Positions 24,936 to 33,524 of a stretch of 64,000 bases of DNA are shown here, in pieces; position 1 is the stretch's first letter; each line of letters starts with the position of its first letter. The DNA lies in the NCBI RefSeq assembly GCF_007846095.1, contig NZ_VOEI01000001.1, positions 806,001-870,000 on the forward strand. The letters are read 5' to 3'. The stretch comes from Mucilaginibacter achroorhodeus. GTDB taxonomy: Bacteria > Bacteroidota > Bacteroidia > Sphingobacteriales > Sphingobacteriaceae. A program made the translations under genes and the position numbers. The notes beneath the pieces are model-generated. The model saw only the letters and a program-made list of their open reading frames with translations. It searched no databases and was not told the DNA's origin.

Positions 24936-26249
24936 ATGAACAACCATTTTACCCTTGCAGCCGCTTTTGTTTTATTACTTACTGCCTGTGAGCAAAAAAA
25001 GCCCTACCCAGCAAAGGCGGATAGTGTTGCCACCACGCAACAGGAGGTTAAATTGCCTGCGCCTTATGAGACCAAAGCGGTAAAAAATTATTGCAAAGTA
25101 ATCGGTTGGCCGGCGGGTAAAATGCCGTCAGCACCTGCAGGTTTCACGGTAAGTTTGTTTGCAGATACCTTAAAGAACCCACGCAATATTTATATAGCTC
25201 CTAACGGTGATATTTTTATTTCTGAAGCCAACACTGAAGCGCGGGGCGTTAAAAAATTAGGCGCAAAGGTTTTAGGCGTTGCCCAATCACAAAACTTAGG
25301 TAAGAGCGCCAACCGTATCACTTTACTACGCGATACGGATGGTGACGGTAAAATTGATTTCAGGCAGGTATTTCTATCTAACCTCAATCAGCCTTATGGC
25401 ATGCTGGTAATTGGCAATGCATTTTACGTAGCCAACACCGATGGACTTTGGAAGTACGATTATAAACCGGGGCAGGACAAGATCACTACGCCCGGTAAAA
25501 TGATATTATCATTGCCTGCCGGAGGATATAACAACCACTGGACACGCAACCTGCGCGCTAACGCGGATGGAAACAAAATATTTATTGCGGTAGGATCAGG
25601 CACCAACATTGCCGAGCACGGTATGGATGTGGAAAAACGCCGGGCAAATATCTTAGAAATAAACCCGGATGGCAGCGGCGAGCGTGTGTATGCAAGCGGT
25701 TTGCGCAACCCTGCCGGTATGGATATACAGCCAGGAAGCGGAACGCTTTACACCGTAGTGAACGAGCGCGATAACCTGGGCGACGAACTGGTGCCCGATT
25801 ATTTTACCAGTGTTAAAGAGGGCGGATTTTACGGCTGGCCATGGGCTTACTTCGGCCAGCACGAAGACCCTCGGCCGGAGGTCAAACGCCCGGATATGGT
25901 AAAAAAAACCATCGTTCCCGATCTGTCATTAGGGTCACACACTGCATCATTAGGATTAGTATTTTATAATGCGGCGCAATTCCCGGCTAAGTATAAAGAT
26001 GGTGCCTTTATTGGCCAGCATGGTTCCTGGAACCGTTCGGTGCTATCGGGCTATAAAGTATTGTTTGTTCCATTTGCTAACGGGAAAATAAGCGGCAAGC
26101 CGGAAGACTTCCTGACGGGTTTTGTAGCTAATGCCGATAAAAATGAGGTTTATGGCCGCCCGGTTGGCGTGGCTGTTACTAAAGACGGATCGCTACTGGT
26201 AGCAGATGATGCCAGTAATAAGGTTTGGCGTGTAAGCAAATCGAAATAA
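24936..26249 (+). CDS. Glucose/sorbosone dehydrogenase-like lipoprotein
   Basis: The 437-residue protein has a lipoprotein signal (LLLTACEQ, with Cys at the cleavage point) and a beta-propeller of the glucose/sorbosone dehydrogenase type. The visible signatures are LKNPRNIYIAPNGDIFISEAN, LRDTDGDGKIDF, QPYGMLVIGNAFYVANTDGL, ERDNLGDELVPDYFTSVKEGGFYGWPW and GQHGSWNRSVLSGYKV. Relatives bind PQQ and oxidise aldoses, although many Bacteroidota members have no proven substrate. It lies alone, divergent from the CHU_C genes, and ends in a terminator. Confidence 0.9.
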   Translation: MNNHFTLAAAFVLLLTACEQKKPYPAKADSVATTQQEVKLPAPYETKAVKNYCKVIGWPAGKMPSAPAGFTVSLFADTLKNPRNIYIAPNGDIFISEANTEARGVKKLGAKVLGVAQSQNLGKSANRITLLRDTDGDGKIDFRQVFLSNLNQPYGMLVIGNAFYVANTDGLWKYDYKPGQDKITTPGKMILSLPAGGYNNHWTRNLRANADGNKIFIAVGSGTNIAEHGMDVEKRRANILEINPDGSGERVYASGLRNPAGMDIQPGSGTLYTVVNERDNLGDELVPDYFTSVKEGGFYGWPWAYFGQHEDPRPEVKRPDMVKKTIVPDLSLGSHTASLGLVFYNAAQFPAKYKDGAFIGQHGSWNRSVLSGYKVLFVPFANGKISGKPEDFLTGFVANADKNEVYGRPVGVAVTKDGSLLVADDASNKVWRVSKSK

Positions 26250-26272
26250 AAAAAATTAGAAAAGCTTTAACG

Positions 26273-26304
26273 TAGCCCCTGCATATCTGAGGGGCTATTT
26301 TGTT
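26273..26304 (+). terminator. Terminator after the dehydrogenase-like gene
   Basis: TAGCCCCT and AGGGGCTA form a perfect eight-pair stem with a nine-base loop, followed by TTTTGTT. It sits between the dehydrogenase-like gene and the TonB receptor gene. Confidence 0.85.
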
Positions 26305-26319
26305 AGCTTAGCGCCCAAC

Positions 26320-28398
26320 ATGAAGAACTTTTACCTCGGCCCTATTTTTTGTTTTATGTTTTCCATTGCTGCAAGTGCACAAAACGGCAAGGCTAAGCAA
26401 AATGATACGCTGAGGCATTTGACCCCTGTTACCGTTCGGGCTTACCTAACGGAACAACCTGCTATCACCGTACCGGCATCAGTAAGTGTGCTTGGGGCAG
26501 CACAATTAAGGGTACAGCCCGATAACTCATTTGTTACTGCATTAAACACTGTACCCGGGGTGCGTGCAGAGGAGCGCTCGCCCGGGAGTTATCGCCTAAG
26601 TATCCGCGGTAGTTTGCTGCGCTCGCCTTTTGGGGTGCGCGACGTCAAGATCTATTTTGATGAGATACCGCTAACTGATGCGGGTGGCAATACTTACCTT
26701 AATGTAATAGACATCGGCAACATACGGCATATAGAGATTTTGAAAGGGCCTGATGGCAGTTTATTTGGTGCCAACTCCGGCGGTGTGGTTTTGCTGAGTC
26801 CGGTAAGTAAAGTTGATGGCACCTATTTAAATGCGGGCATCAATGGTGGCTCGTATGGCTTATTCCACCAAAAAATATCGCTTCAAAAGCAAAGCGGCAA
26901 TAACAGGTTCAGCCTAAATCAATCTTACCAAACTTATGATGGTTACAGGCAAAACAGCCGTATGCACCGTTTGTACCTGCAAGCTGGTGACACTTACAAA
27001 TATGCGGAAAATAGCGAGTTGAGGGCCATAGCCTTATATTCCGATCTTAACTACCAGACGCCCGGCGGCTTAACCCTTGCCCAGATGCAGGCAGACCCAC
27101 GCTCGGCCAGGTTGCCTACGGCTACGTTGCCCGGCGCAATTCAGCAAAAGATAGGCATTGATACAAAAATGTTTTTGGGTGGCCTTGTTAATGATGCCCT
27201 TTTAAGTGATCGTGTTAGCAACGTTTTGGCAGTTTATGGTAGCCATGTTGATTTTGCGAATCCTTTCATCACCAATTATGAGCAGCGCGATGAGAATACC
27301 TACGGACTACGAAGCTATTTTACCCTTGCAGCTATCCCCAAAGAAAACTTTGACTGGAAACTGAACTTGGGCACCGAATGGCAGCAAACCAACTCGCTCA
27401 TCAGTAACTATGATAACAATGCCGGAGAGAAAGGGAACATCCAGAAGATTGATCGCATCAACACCGGTCAGCATTTCTTTTTTACGCGCTTTGCCGCAGA
27501 TATTTTTAAACGACTGCATGCCGAAGCCGCAGTAAGCTTAAATTATTACGGCTATAAATTCCGTAACGTGCAGCCACTTAACGAAACCAGCACAAATACC
27601 AGGGATTTTGATGCCGTGCTAATGCCAAGGTTGGCGCTATCTTACCAGGTTACAACTGATTTTATATGGCGGGCATCAGTAAGCAGGGGCTACTCTACAC
27701 CAACCACGGCTGAAGTACGCCCCACTGATAATATCATCAATACCGCTTTGCAAGCACAGATAGGCTGGAATTATGAGACCGGCTTCAGATTGCGTAACCG
27801 CGATGAAAGCATGCTGTTAGATGCTTCCGTGTTTTACTATCGCCTCAATGGTTCTATTGTGCGCCAGTTAAATCCAAACGAAACGGAGTATTATCTTAAT
27901 GCTGGCGGCACTAACCAGCCCGGCTTCGAACTGGCTTTTACGGATTGGCTCATCAAACGTAACAACGATCATTTTGTACGCGGCCTGCAGTTTAATACAG
28001 GTGTATCTATCAGCCGCTTTAAATTCAGGGATTATAATGTGGCAGGCGCCAGTTACTCGGGCAATCGTTTAACGGGCGTACCACGCGAGGTGATCGTTTC
28101 ATCCTTGTTGCTCAATATGCCTTTAGGATTATCTGCCTTTGTGCAGCATAATTATACTTCATCCATACCACTTAACGATGCCAATACTGTTTATGCAGCA
28201 AAGTATCACCTGCTGCAAGCCAAAGCATCGTGGCAAACAAAAGTGAGCAGTAAGACCAAACTTGAGCTTTACGCAGGCGCCGATAATCTTCTAAACCAGC
28301 GCTACAGCCTGGGTAATGATCTTAACGCTGTTGGTAACCGCTACTTTAATCCTGCACCATTGCGTAATTACTTTTTTGGGGTGAGTGTAAGTTTGTAA
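26320..28398 (+). CDS. TonB-dependent outer-membrane receptor
   Basis: The 692-residue protein has a signal peptide (ending SIAASAQ). A plug domain follows at about residues 35-165 with NTVPGVRAEERSPGSYRLSIRGS, EILKGPDGSLFGANSGGVVLL and a long beta-barrel to the terminal NYFFGVSVSL. It lacks the carboxypeptidase-like N-terminal domain seen in SusC proteins, so it resembles FecA/BtuB-type receptors for metal chelates. The substrate cannot be read from sequence. No SusD or sigma/anti-sigma pair is beside it. The stop is followed by a GTTATTGCGAG repeat. Confidence 0.93.
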   Translation: MKNFYLGPIFCFMFSIAASAQNGKAKQNDTLRHLTPVTVRAYLTEQPAITVPASVSVLGAAQLRVQPDNSFVTALNTVPGVRAEERSPGSYRLSIRGSLLRSPFGVRDVKIYFDEIPLTDAGGNTYLNVIDIGNIRHIEILKGPDGSLFGANSGGVVLLSPVSKVDGTYLNAGINGGSYGLFHQKISLQKQSGNNRFSLNQSYQTYDGYRQNSRMHRLYLQAGDTYKYAENSELRAIALYSDLNYQTPGGLTLAQMQADPRSARLPTATLPGAIQQKIGIDTKMFLGGLVNDALLSDRVSNVLAVYGSHVDFANPFITNYEQRDENTYGLRSYFTLAAIPKENFDWKLNLGTEWQQTNSLISNYDNNAGEKGNIQKIDRINTGQHFFFTRFAADIFKRLHAEAAVSLNYYGYKFRNVQPLNETSTNTRDFDAVLMPRLALSYQVTTDFIWRASVSRGYSTPTTAEVRPTDNIINTALQAQIGWNYETGFRLRNRDESMLLDASVFYYRLNGSIVRQLNPNETEYYLNAGGTNQPGFELAFTDWLIKRNNDHFVRGLQFNTGVSISRFKFRDYNVAGASYSGNRLTGVPREVIVSSLLLNMPLGLSAFVQHNYTSSIPLNDANTVYAAKYHLLQAKASWQTKVSSKTKLELYAGADNLLNQRYSLGNDLNAVGNRYFNPAPLRNYFFGVSVSL

Positions 28399-28411
28399 GC
28401 ATTAAAACCCT

Positions 28412-28510
28412 GTTATTGCGAGAAGTCACGATGGCTATCGGGATGACGCGGCAATCTCATGGCCTTTGATATGCATGCGAGGAGATTGCCACGCTACGCT
28501 TGCAATGACA
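28412..28510. repeat. GTCATTGCGAG-type hairpin repeat
   Basis: Inverted ends TGTTATTGCGAG and TTGCAATGACA enclose a GGCAATCT...AGATTGCC pair, as in the copies at 4349-4442 and 41985-42074. It sits between the TonB receptor and the convergent RDD gene. Confidence 0.85.
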
Positions 28511-28551
28511 ACTTGAAAATTATCTCTGCTCTCCTTTTGGGGGATGGGTGT

Positions 28552-29217
28552 CTACTCGTCCAGCCTATCTCTTATAGTTAGCGTATCTGCTATCATATCA
28601 TGCAGGCACTGTTGTTTGGAATTAAAGAAACACAGCAGATAACCGATGAAAAATATGGCTGTAGAAATGATCTTGGCTGCATTACGGGTAAGGGCTTTTG
28701 AGGTGGTAAGCCTGTCGCCATAAACATCGCACACTCGGATTCGTAAGAGCTGTTTGCCTATAGTACCCTGCTTTGGGCCACTCTCCAACTTAACGTTGTA
28801 AAAGAATTTAGCAACAGGTGTTAGTGATACGATACCCATAATAATACCCATACGCAGCATCTTATTATCCTCACCCGGGATAAAGATGTAGAGCATCAGC
28901 ATCACTACAAAAGCTGCAAGCACAAAAACGGCAAACACCAGCAGCCAATCCACAACCGCTGCAATGGCGCGTTGATCAAAGCTACCGAAGTATTGCATGG
29001 TTAAAGGGCGGCGTTGAAAACCTAACAGTTCTCTTAAAGCCGGGATCTCGTGCGCCTCTTTGTAATCGATCATTGCATCGGTTTTTACAAAATCGCCTGG
29101 CTTAATGTTATGTTGGCGTAATTCGGCAATGGTAAACGGACCTTGCGGTTTACCATCTATAACCAGGATGTAATTATCAGCTTCTGACGGATCAGGAAAA
29201 GAGTTGCCGGTTTGCAT
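28552..29217 (-). CDS. GYF_2 plus RDD-family membrane protein (paralogue)
   Basis: The 221-residue protein has an N-terminal GYF_2/DUF4339-like segment (about residues 15-65, YILVIDGKPQGPFTIAELRQ). The RDD membrane domain begins YFGSFDQRAIAAVVDWLLVFAVFVL and ends GKQLLRIRVCDVYGDRLTTSKALTRNAAKI. Three membrane segments are expected. It has the same architecture as 6316-6945 but clearly diverged. Function is unknown. It appears to be a single gene, facing the TonB receptor gene across a repeat. Confidence 0.87.
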   Translation of the reverse strand: MQTGNSFPDPSEADNYILVIDGKPQGPFTIAELRQHNIKPGDFVKTDAMIDYKEAHEIPALRELLGFQRRPLTMQYFGSFDQRAIAAVVDWLLVFAVFVLAAFVVMLMLYIFIPGEDNKMLRMGIIMGIVSLTPVAKFFYNVKLESGPKQGTIGKQLLRIRVCDVYGDRLTTSKALTRNAAKIISTAIFFIGYLLCFFNSKQQCLHDMIADTLTIRDRLDE

Positions 29218-29261
29218 TGGAAGTAAAAGTAATTAAAAAGAGAGCCGATTGATAATCGCGC

Positions 29262-29425
29262 GCATAGTTTACTCACCCCGACATCTCCGCCATGCGGCGG
29301 CTCGTCGACCCCATCCACGCAAGCGTAATGAGGGTAAGTGATTTAGTATTTCACCCTCTTTTCGCGCAGCGAAGAGAGGGTGGTCCAGCGTAGCGAAGAC
29401 CGGGTGAGTCAACTATGCCACCTGC
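29262..29425. repeat. TTACTCACCCCGACATC repeat with internal CACCCTCTT..AAGAGAGGGTG hairpin
   Basis: The ends (CATAGTTTACTCACCC at about 29264-29279 and GGGTGAGTCAACTATG at about 29402-29417) are inverted. Inside is CACCCTCTTTTCGCGC...GCGAAGAGAGGGTG (about 29351-29381). It looks like a folded dispersed element of about 150 bp. No gene is visible. Confidence 0.8.
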
Positions 29426-29431
29426 AAAAAC

Positions 29432-29468
29432 AAAAGCGTCCCCACCAACACGGCAGGGGCGCTTTTTA
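29432..29468 (-). terminator. Terminator of the PspC/LiaF operon
   Basis: On the minus strand AAAGCGCCCC pairs with GGGGACGCTTTT (one bulged base) around a 12-base loop and is followed by a T-rich stretch, 13 bases after the stop codon at 29481. Confidence 0.75.
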
Positions 29469-29480
29469 AGAAAACTGTAA

Positions 29481-30494
29481 TTAATAACGACTCACTTTAA
29501 AATCAGACAGGCCACCTTTCATCACGATGAACATTTTGTTGGCTGCGCTGTCAAAGTTCGGAGTTTCATAGGTGCTGTTACCTTTGTCGGTAAAGCCCGG
29601 GAAACTATCAGAAGATAAGCCTGTGCTGGTTTTGATCTGCACTGCTGCACCTTCAGGTACTTTAATATCTACTTCAGAAACACCTGTTGCTACCTCTATG
29701 CGGGTTGCACTAACAGGCATGCCCATTTTCACTTCAAAAGAGCCGGCACCACCATTAACATTAAGGTTACGAACACGGAATTTTGAAAGGTCAAAATCAA
29801 CTTTGGTTGCACCAGCTTTTACATTGATATTCCAAACCGGCTTGGCGTTTAACTTCATAGTAGCAGCATTAGTATTATCGCTATCCCATTGGATGTTGCC
29901 CTTTTTGTCTTTCATGCGTAGCTGAACAACTGGCATGCTACCTTCCATGGTATGGCTGTACACAAAGCGATTAAAGAACTCTTTTGTATTAGCCTCAAAT
30001 AATTGTGAGGTAGTATCTTTTAAAATATATTCTGTACCGCCACCGTTAACCTCGAGCCTGGCTTCTGCTGTGCCGGGTTTAAATGATTCTACATAGTTGC
30101 TGCTGCCGTTAACCTTGGTGATCGAATGGCTTGTGGTATCATTGTCGTTGTCGTTGTCATCACTGTCATCATCCATGTCAAAATCTTTATCACGATGGTT
30201 CCAGCCTTTTTCACTAAGGCGCCAGTGCCTGTCAAACGGCGAGAACCACGGGTTTTTGAAATGGCCAAAGATAAGCAGTGCAAAACCCAGTATAACAACA
30301 CCTATCTTAATGGCACTTGCCCAAACTGCTTTATTGTTGGCTAAAACCAGGTTAACGCCGGCCATTATCAGGAATATTGGCCAAAGGTGCCAAAGGTTAC
30401 CCCAATGAAAATCTATAATGTTAAAGTTATCTAAAAGGAATATGACTCCTATGCCTACCAGGATAAGGCCCGGTACCAATTTATCGCTTCTCAT
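29481..30494 (-). CDS. LiaF-like (DUF5668-type) envelope protein
   Basis: The 337-residue protein has an N-terminal pair or trio of membrane helices (PGLILVGIGVIFLLDNFNII, LWPIFLIMAGVNLVL, KIGVVILGFALLIFG). An Asp-rich acidic stretch (about residues 105-125) precedes a C-terminal beta-solenoid-like domain with NLNVNGGAGSFEVKMG, typical of LiaF/DUF4097-like folds. Relatives take part in cell-envelope stress sensing. The gene is 3 bases after the PspC gene, so both form one operon. The acidic linker is an unusually long run of Asp codons. Confidence 0.83.
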   Translation of the reverse strand: MRSDKLVPGLILVGIGVIFLLDNFNIIDFHWGNLWHLWPIFLIMAGVNLVLANNKAVWASAIKIGVVILGFALLIFGHFKNPWFSPFDRHWRLSEKGWNHRDKDFDMDDDSDDNDNDNDTTSHSITKVNGSSNYVESFKPGTAEARLEVNGGGTEYILKDTTSQLFEANTKEFFNRFVYSHTMEGSMPVVQLRMKDKKGNIQWDSDNTNAATMKLNAKPVWNINVKAGATKVDFDLSKFRVRNLNVNGGAGSFEVKMGMPVSATRIEVATGVSEVDIKVPEGAAVQIKTSTGLSSDSFPGFTDKGNSTYETPNFDSAANKMFIVMKGGLSDFKVSRY

Positions 30495-30497
30495 GGC

Positions 30498-31112
30498 TTA
30501 TAAAGTTGAGGTGTTATTGTCTTCGTGTTTGTTATTATCGGTATCAGTTTGTGGTGCAGCTGTACTAAAATCTGCTTCCTTTTTTTCCTGCTGAAAAGCT
30601 TCTGGGTGTTCCCAGGGTTTCTTTTTTCCGCTGAATATAACCGCTAAACCAGCTATTACCAATGCAATTGGCCAAAGCAGATCAAAATCAAAATCAGGGA
30701 TAAAATCAAGGTTATCAATTAAAAATAAACTGCCCAAAACTATCAATATGGCACCGAATATCATACCCATATTGCTTTTCTTTTGCGGCGGATAGGCAAA
30801 GGGATGGCCTGCCTGGTCAACCGGAGGCACTGTATAATCTACCTTAATATCGCCATATGGCTGGCTGTATCGGCTATCGTAACCGGGCATTGGGTTTACA
30901 CCGTGCTTAAACGGATCGCGGTAGCCAATTGGTTTTTTTGGCAGCACTATCCATAAGATAATGTAGGGAATAAGGCCTACACCTTTTAATACCAGGGCCA
31001 AAACAAATACTAATCTTACAATAGATACATCTACATTAAAGTACTCTGCCAGGCCTGCGCAAACCCCACCAATTGATTTGTGTTGTTCGTCGCGATACAG
31101 TTTCTTTTCCAT
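30498..31112 (-). CDS. PspC-domain protein
   Basis: The 204-residue protein begins with a PspC domain (KKLYRDEQHKSIGGVCAGLAEYFNVDVSIVRLVFV, then a membrane helix with a WIVLPKKP end). A Pro/Tyr-rich linker leads to a DUF5668/LiaF-like pair of helices (MGMIFGAILIVLGSLFLIDNL, LLWPIALVIAGLAVIF). It ends with a Lys/Glu/Asp-rich tail. It is probably an inner-membrane envelope-stress protein acting with the downstream LiaF-like protein. Three bases separate the two genes. No PspA gene is in the window. Confidence 0.9.
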   Translation of the reverse strand: MEKKLYRDEQHKSIGGVCAGLAEYFNVDVSIVRLVFVLALVLKGVGLIPYIILWIVLPKKPIGYRDPFKHGVNPMPGYDSRYSQPYGDIKVDYTVPPVDQAGHPFAYPPQKKSNMGMIFGAILIVLGSLFLIDNLDFIPDFDFDLLWPIALVIAGLAVIFSGKKKPWEHPEAFQQEKKEADFSTAAPQTDTDNNKHEDNNTSTL

Positions 31113-31135
31113 TTTATTTAGTTGTTAAGTAGTGT

Positions 31136-31840
31136 TTATATCTGGCCCGGTGCAGGTCTGATGATCACTTCGTCAACATTGGCGCCGGCGCTCATACCAA
31201 GTACGTTTATTATTGCCGATGCCACATCCTCGGGAAGTATCATGGTGTTTGCTTCAACTTCAACACCCTTCCACGAATCTGTTAATGTTGAGCCCGGGAT
31301 CACTGCGGTGACTTTAACACCATGCTCCTGCATTTCGAGCCTCATTACCTTATTAAGACCAAGCAAAGCGTATTTGGTTACACTGTACATACCCGCCACT
31401 GCTATGGGGTTTAGCGATGCTACCGAGCATATATTGAAGATATGCCCTTTACCGACAGAAACCATCCGTTTACCGAAGAAACGGTACAGTTCATAGGCAG
31501 GCATCAGGTTGGTATCTATCTGTTTCTGGAAGCTGTCATCACTATCATTTAGTATGGAAACATGCTTGTACATACCAACATTATTCACAAGAATGTCGAC
31601 GAAGGCCATGTTTTTCTCGGTGAATTCGGCAAATTTTTTTAGCTCATCGTGCTTACTGCAGTCGGCAAGAGTAGTGTAAACCTGTATAACGGGGTTAATA
31701 TTTTGTAACTCAACTTTAAAATCTAACAATTCTTGCTGGTTTCGAGAACAAATTGAGAGGTTTATTCCTTGTTTAGCAAAAGCAATAGATACCGCCCGGC
31801 CTATGCCTTTGGTGGCACCGGTTATTAGTGCGTTTTTCAT
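31136..31840 (-). CDS. Short-chain dehydrogenase/reductase
   Basis: The 234-residue protein has the classical SDR layout: TGATKGIGRAVSIAFAK at residues 7-23, NNVGMYK (NNAG equivalent), a catalytic Ser in NICSVASLNP, and YSVTKYALLG with the catalytic Tyr and Lys. It resembles FabG-like 3-oxoacyl reductases and sepiapterin-reductase-like enzymes, so the substrate is unsure. The gene lies 23 bases before the PspC gene on the same strand and could be co-transcribed. It is divergent from the MlaE/MlaF genes. Confidence 0.93.
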   Translation of the reverse strand: MKNALITGATKGIGRAVSIAFAKQGINLSICSRNQQELLDFKVELQNINPVIQVYTTLADCSKHDELKKFAEFTEKNMAFVDILVNNVGMYKHVSILNDSDDSFQKQIDTNLMPAYELYRFFGKRMVSVGKGHIFNICSVASLNPIAVAGMYSVTKYALLGLNKVMRLEMQEHGVKVTAVIPGSTLTDSWKGVEVEANTMILPEDVASAIINVLGMSAGANVDEVIIRPAPGQI

Positions 31841-31932
31841 GTGTTTTTATTTAAAGTTTAAATTAAGGCAAATACCGGCAGGTATGCAGCTTAAATTAAA
31901 AAATGTATTTTTAGCAGATTTTTACCCTATCT

Positions 31933-32664
31933 ATGTTCACAAGTTTTGGAAAATATATACTGCTCCTTCGTTTAAGTTTTAAACGTCCCGAGAAGTTTAA
32001 AGTATACTGGGCAGAGATAATGCGCGAGATGGTGTCTGTGGGCATAGGCTCGTTAGGTATCATTGCCATCATTTCAATATTTATTGGTGCGGCTACTACT
32101 ATACAGGTGGCCTTTCAGCTGGCCAGCCCATTGGTGCCGCTAAGTATTGCCGGTAAGATCTCCCGCGACTCAAACATCCTTGAGTTTAGTCCAACCATAT
32201 CATCATTGGTACTGGCTGGCCGTGTAGGGTCAAATTTCGCTTCTCAGATCGGTACCATGCGGGTAACCGAGCAGATAGATGCCCTGGAAATAATGGGTGT
32301 TAATGCACCGGGATACCTCATCTCTCCTAAAATTATTGCAGGCATTACTATGGTACCTATTTTGGTTATCGTATCCATTTGCCTTGGTATCACAGGCGGT
32401 TACATAGCCTGTATGGCCGGAAGCGAAATAACACCTTCAGACTATGTTGCAGGCGTGGTTGATGGCTTTGATGGTTTAACCATCCGGGTAGCATTGGTTA
32501 AGGCTTTCGTATTCGGATTTTTGATAGCATCAATTTGTTCTTACCAGGGCTTTTATACTTCAGGCGGTGCGCTTGAAGTAGGCCAGTCGGCTACGAGAGG
32601 TGTGGTTTACAGCTGTGTGATGATCTTATTTGCCGACCTTGTTATAACCCGTTTAATGCTATGA
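31933..32664 (+). CDS. MlaE-family ABC permease
   Basis: The 243-residue protein shows the MlaE/YrbE permease pattern: EIMREMVSVGIGSLGIIAIISIFIGAATTIQ, SPTISSLVLAGRVGSNFASQIGTMRVTEQIDALEIMGV, and GFLIASICSYQGFYTSGGALEVGQSATRGV. These permeases work with MlaF and an MCE-domain protein to move phospholipids between membranes. The MlaF gene follows with a 4-base overlap (ATGA). No MCE protein gene lies beside them in this window, so a partner would have to be elsewhere. Confidence 0.92.
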   Translation: MFTSFGKYILLLRLSFKRPEKFKVYWAEIMREMVSVGIGSLGIIAIISIFIGAATTIQVAFQLASPLVPLSIAGKISRDSNILEFSPTISSLVLAGRVGSNFASQIGTMRVTEQIDALEIMGVNAPGYLISPKIIAGITMVPILVIVSICLGITGGYIACMAGSEITPSDYVAGVVDGFDGLTIRVALVKAFVFGFLIASICSYQGFYTSGGALEVGQSATRGVVYSCVMILFADLVITRLML

Positions 32665-33413
32665 TCGAAGTTAAGGATATTGTTAAAACCTTTGGTGAAA
32701 ACGAGGTACTAAAAGGCATTTCAGCAACCTTTCAAACAGGTAAAAATAATTTGATCATCGGTGGATCAGGCTCGGGTAAAACAACCATGCTTAAATGTAT
32801 TGTGGGCCTGCACGAACCAACAAAAGGGAAGGTATTTTTTGATGGTGAGAACTTTACCGAAATGGATTTTGAGCAACGCGTGCCTATACGTACACAAATA
32901 GGCATGTTGTTCCAGAACTCGGCTTTATTCGATAGCATGACGGTAGAAGAGAACATCATGTTCCCGCTTAACTTATTTACCAACCAGTCTGTATCCGAGA
33001 AACGCGATCGTGCCAATTTCTGTTTAGAGCGTGTTAACCTTAAAGGGCGTAACAAATTGTACCCGGCAGAGCTATCCGGCGGTATGAAAAAACGCGTTGG
33101 TATTGCACGTGCCATATCAATGGAACCCAAATACCTTTTTGTGGATGAGCCAAACTCCGGCCTCGACCCAAAGACATCTATATTAATTGATGAATTAATT
33201 GCCGAACTGACCATAGAATACAAGATGACCACCGTTGTGGTTACCCACGATATGAACTCGGTGATGGGTATCGGCGATCATATCATATTCCTGCACCAGG
33301 GCCAAAAATGGTGGGAAGGTTCAAATAAAGAGATAGCCCACACCGATAACCAGGAACTTAACGACTTTGTATTTGCCAGCAAATTTATGCAGGCGGCTAA
33401 GGATAAGTTGTAG
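32661..33413 (+). CDS. MlaF-family ABC ATPase
   Basis: The 250-residue ATPase has Walker A IIGGSGSGKTTML, the Q-loop near QIGMLFQNSALFDSMTVEEN, the signature YPAELSGGMKKRVGIARA, Walker B YLFVDEPNSGLDP and the switch His in VVVTHDMNS. The EP(N)SGLDP form and the LSGGMKKR signature are typical of MlaF/Mkl-type lipid transport ATPases. Its start overlaps the permease stop by 4 bases. It is followed by a repeated-word spacer and then the methyltransferase gene. Confidence 0.94.
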   Translation: MIEVKDIVKTFGENEVLKGISATFQTGKNNLIIGGSGSGKTTMLKCIVGLHEPTKGKVFFDGENFTEMDFEQRVPIRTQIGMLFQNSALFDSMTVEENIMFPLNLFTNQSVSEKRDRANFCLERVNLKGRNKLYPAELSGGMKKRVGIARAISMEPKYLFVDEPNSGLDPKTSILIDELIAELTIEYKMTTVVVTHDMNSVMGIGDHIIFLHQGQKWWEGSNKEIAHTDNQELNDFVFASKFMQAAKDKL

Positions 33414-33524
33414 TTAGTAAATAGTACCAAGTATCAAGTCACAAGACTTAAGTCGCTTCAAATTTGTAGTTTTGCGCTTTGCAAGTATCTTCATACTTGA
33501 TACTAATTACTTGATACTTTAAAA
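33414..33524 (+). repeat. Low-complexity word spacer with inverted arms (AAGTATCAAGT type)
   Basis: The left arm has ACCAAGTATCAAGTCACAAG (about 33426-33445). The right arm has ACTTGATACTAATTACTTGATACTTT (about 33495-33520), largely the reverse complement. About 50 ordinary bases separate them. The right arm ends 5 bases before the methyltransferase start. Confidence 0.75.
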
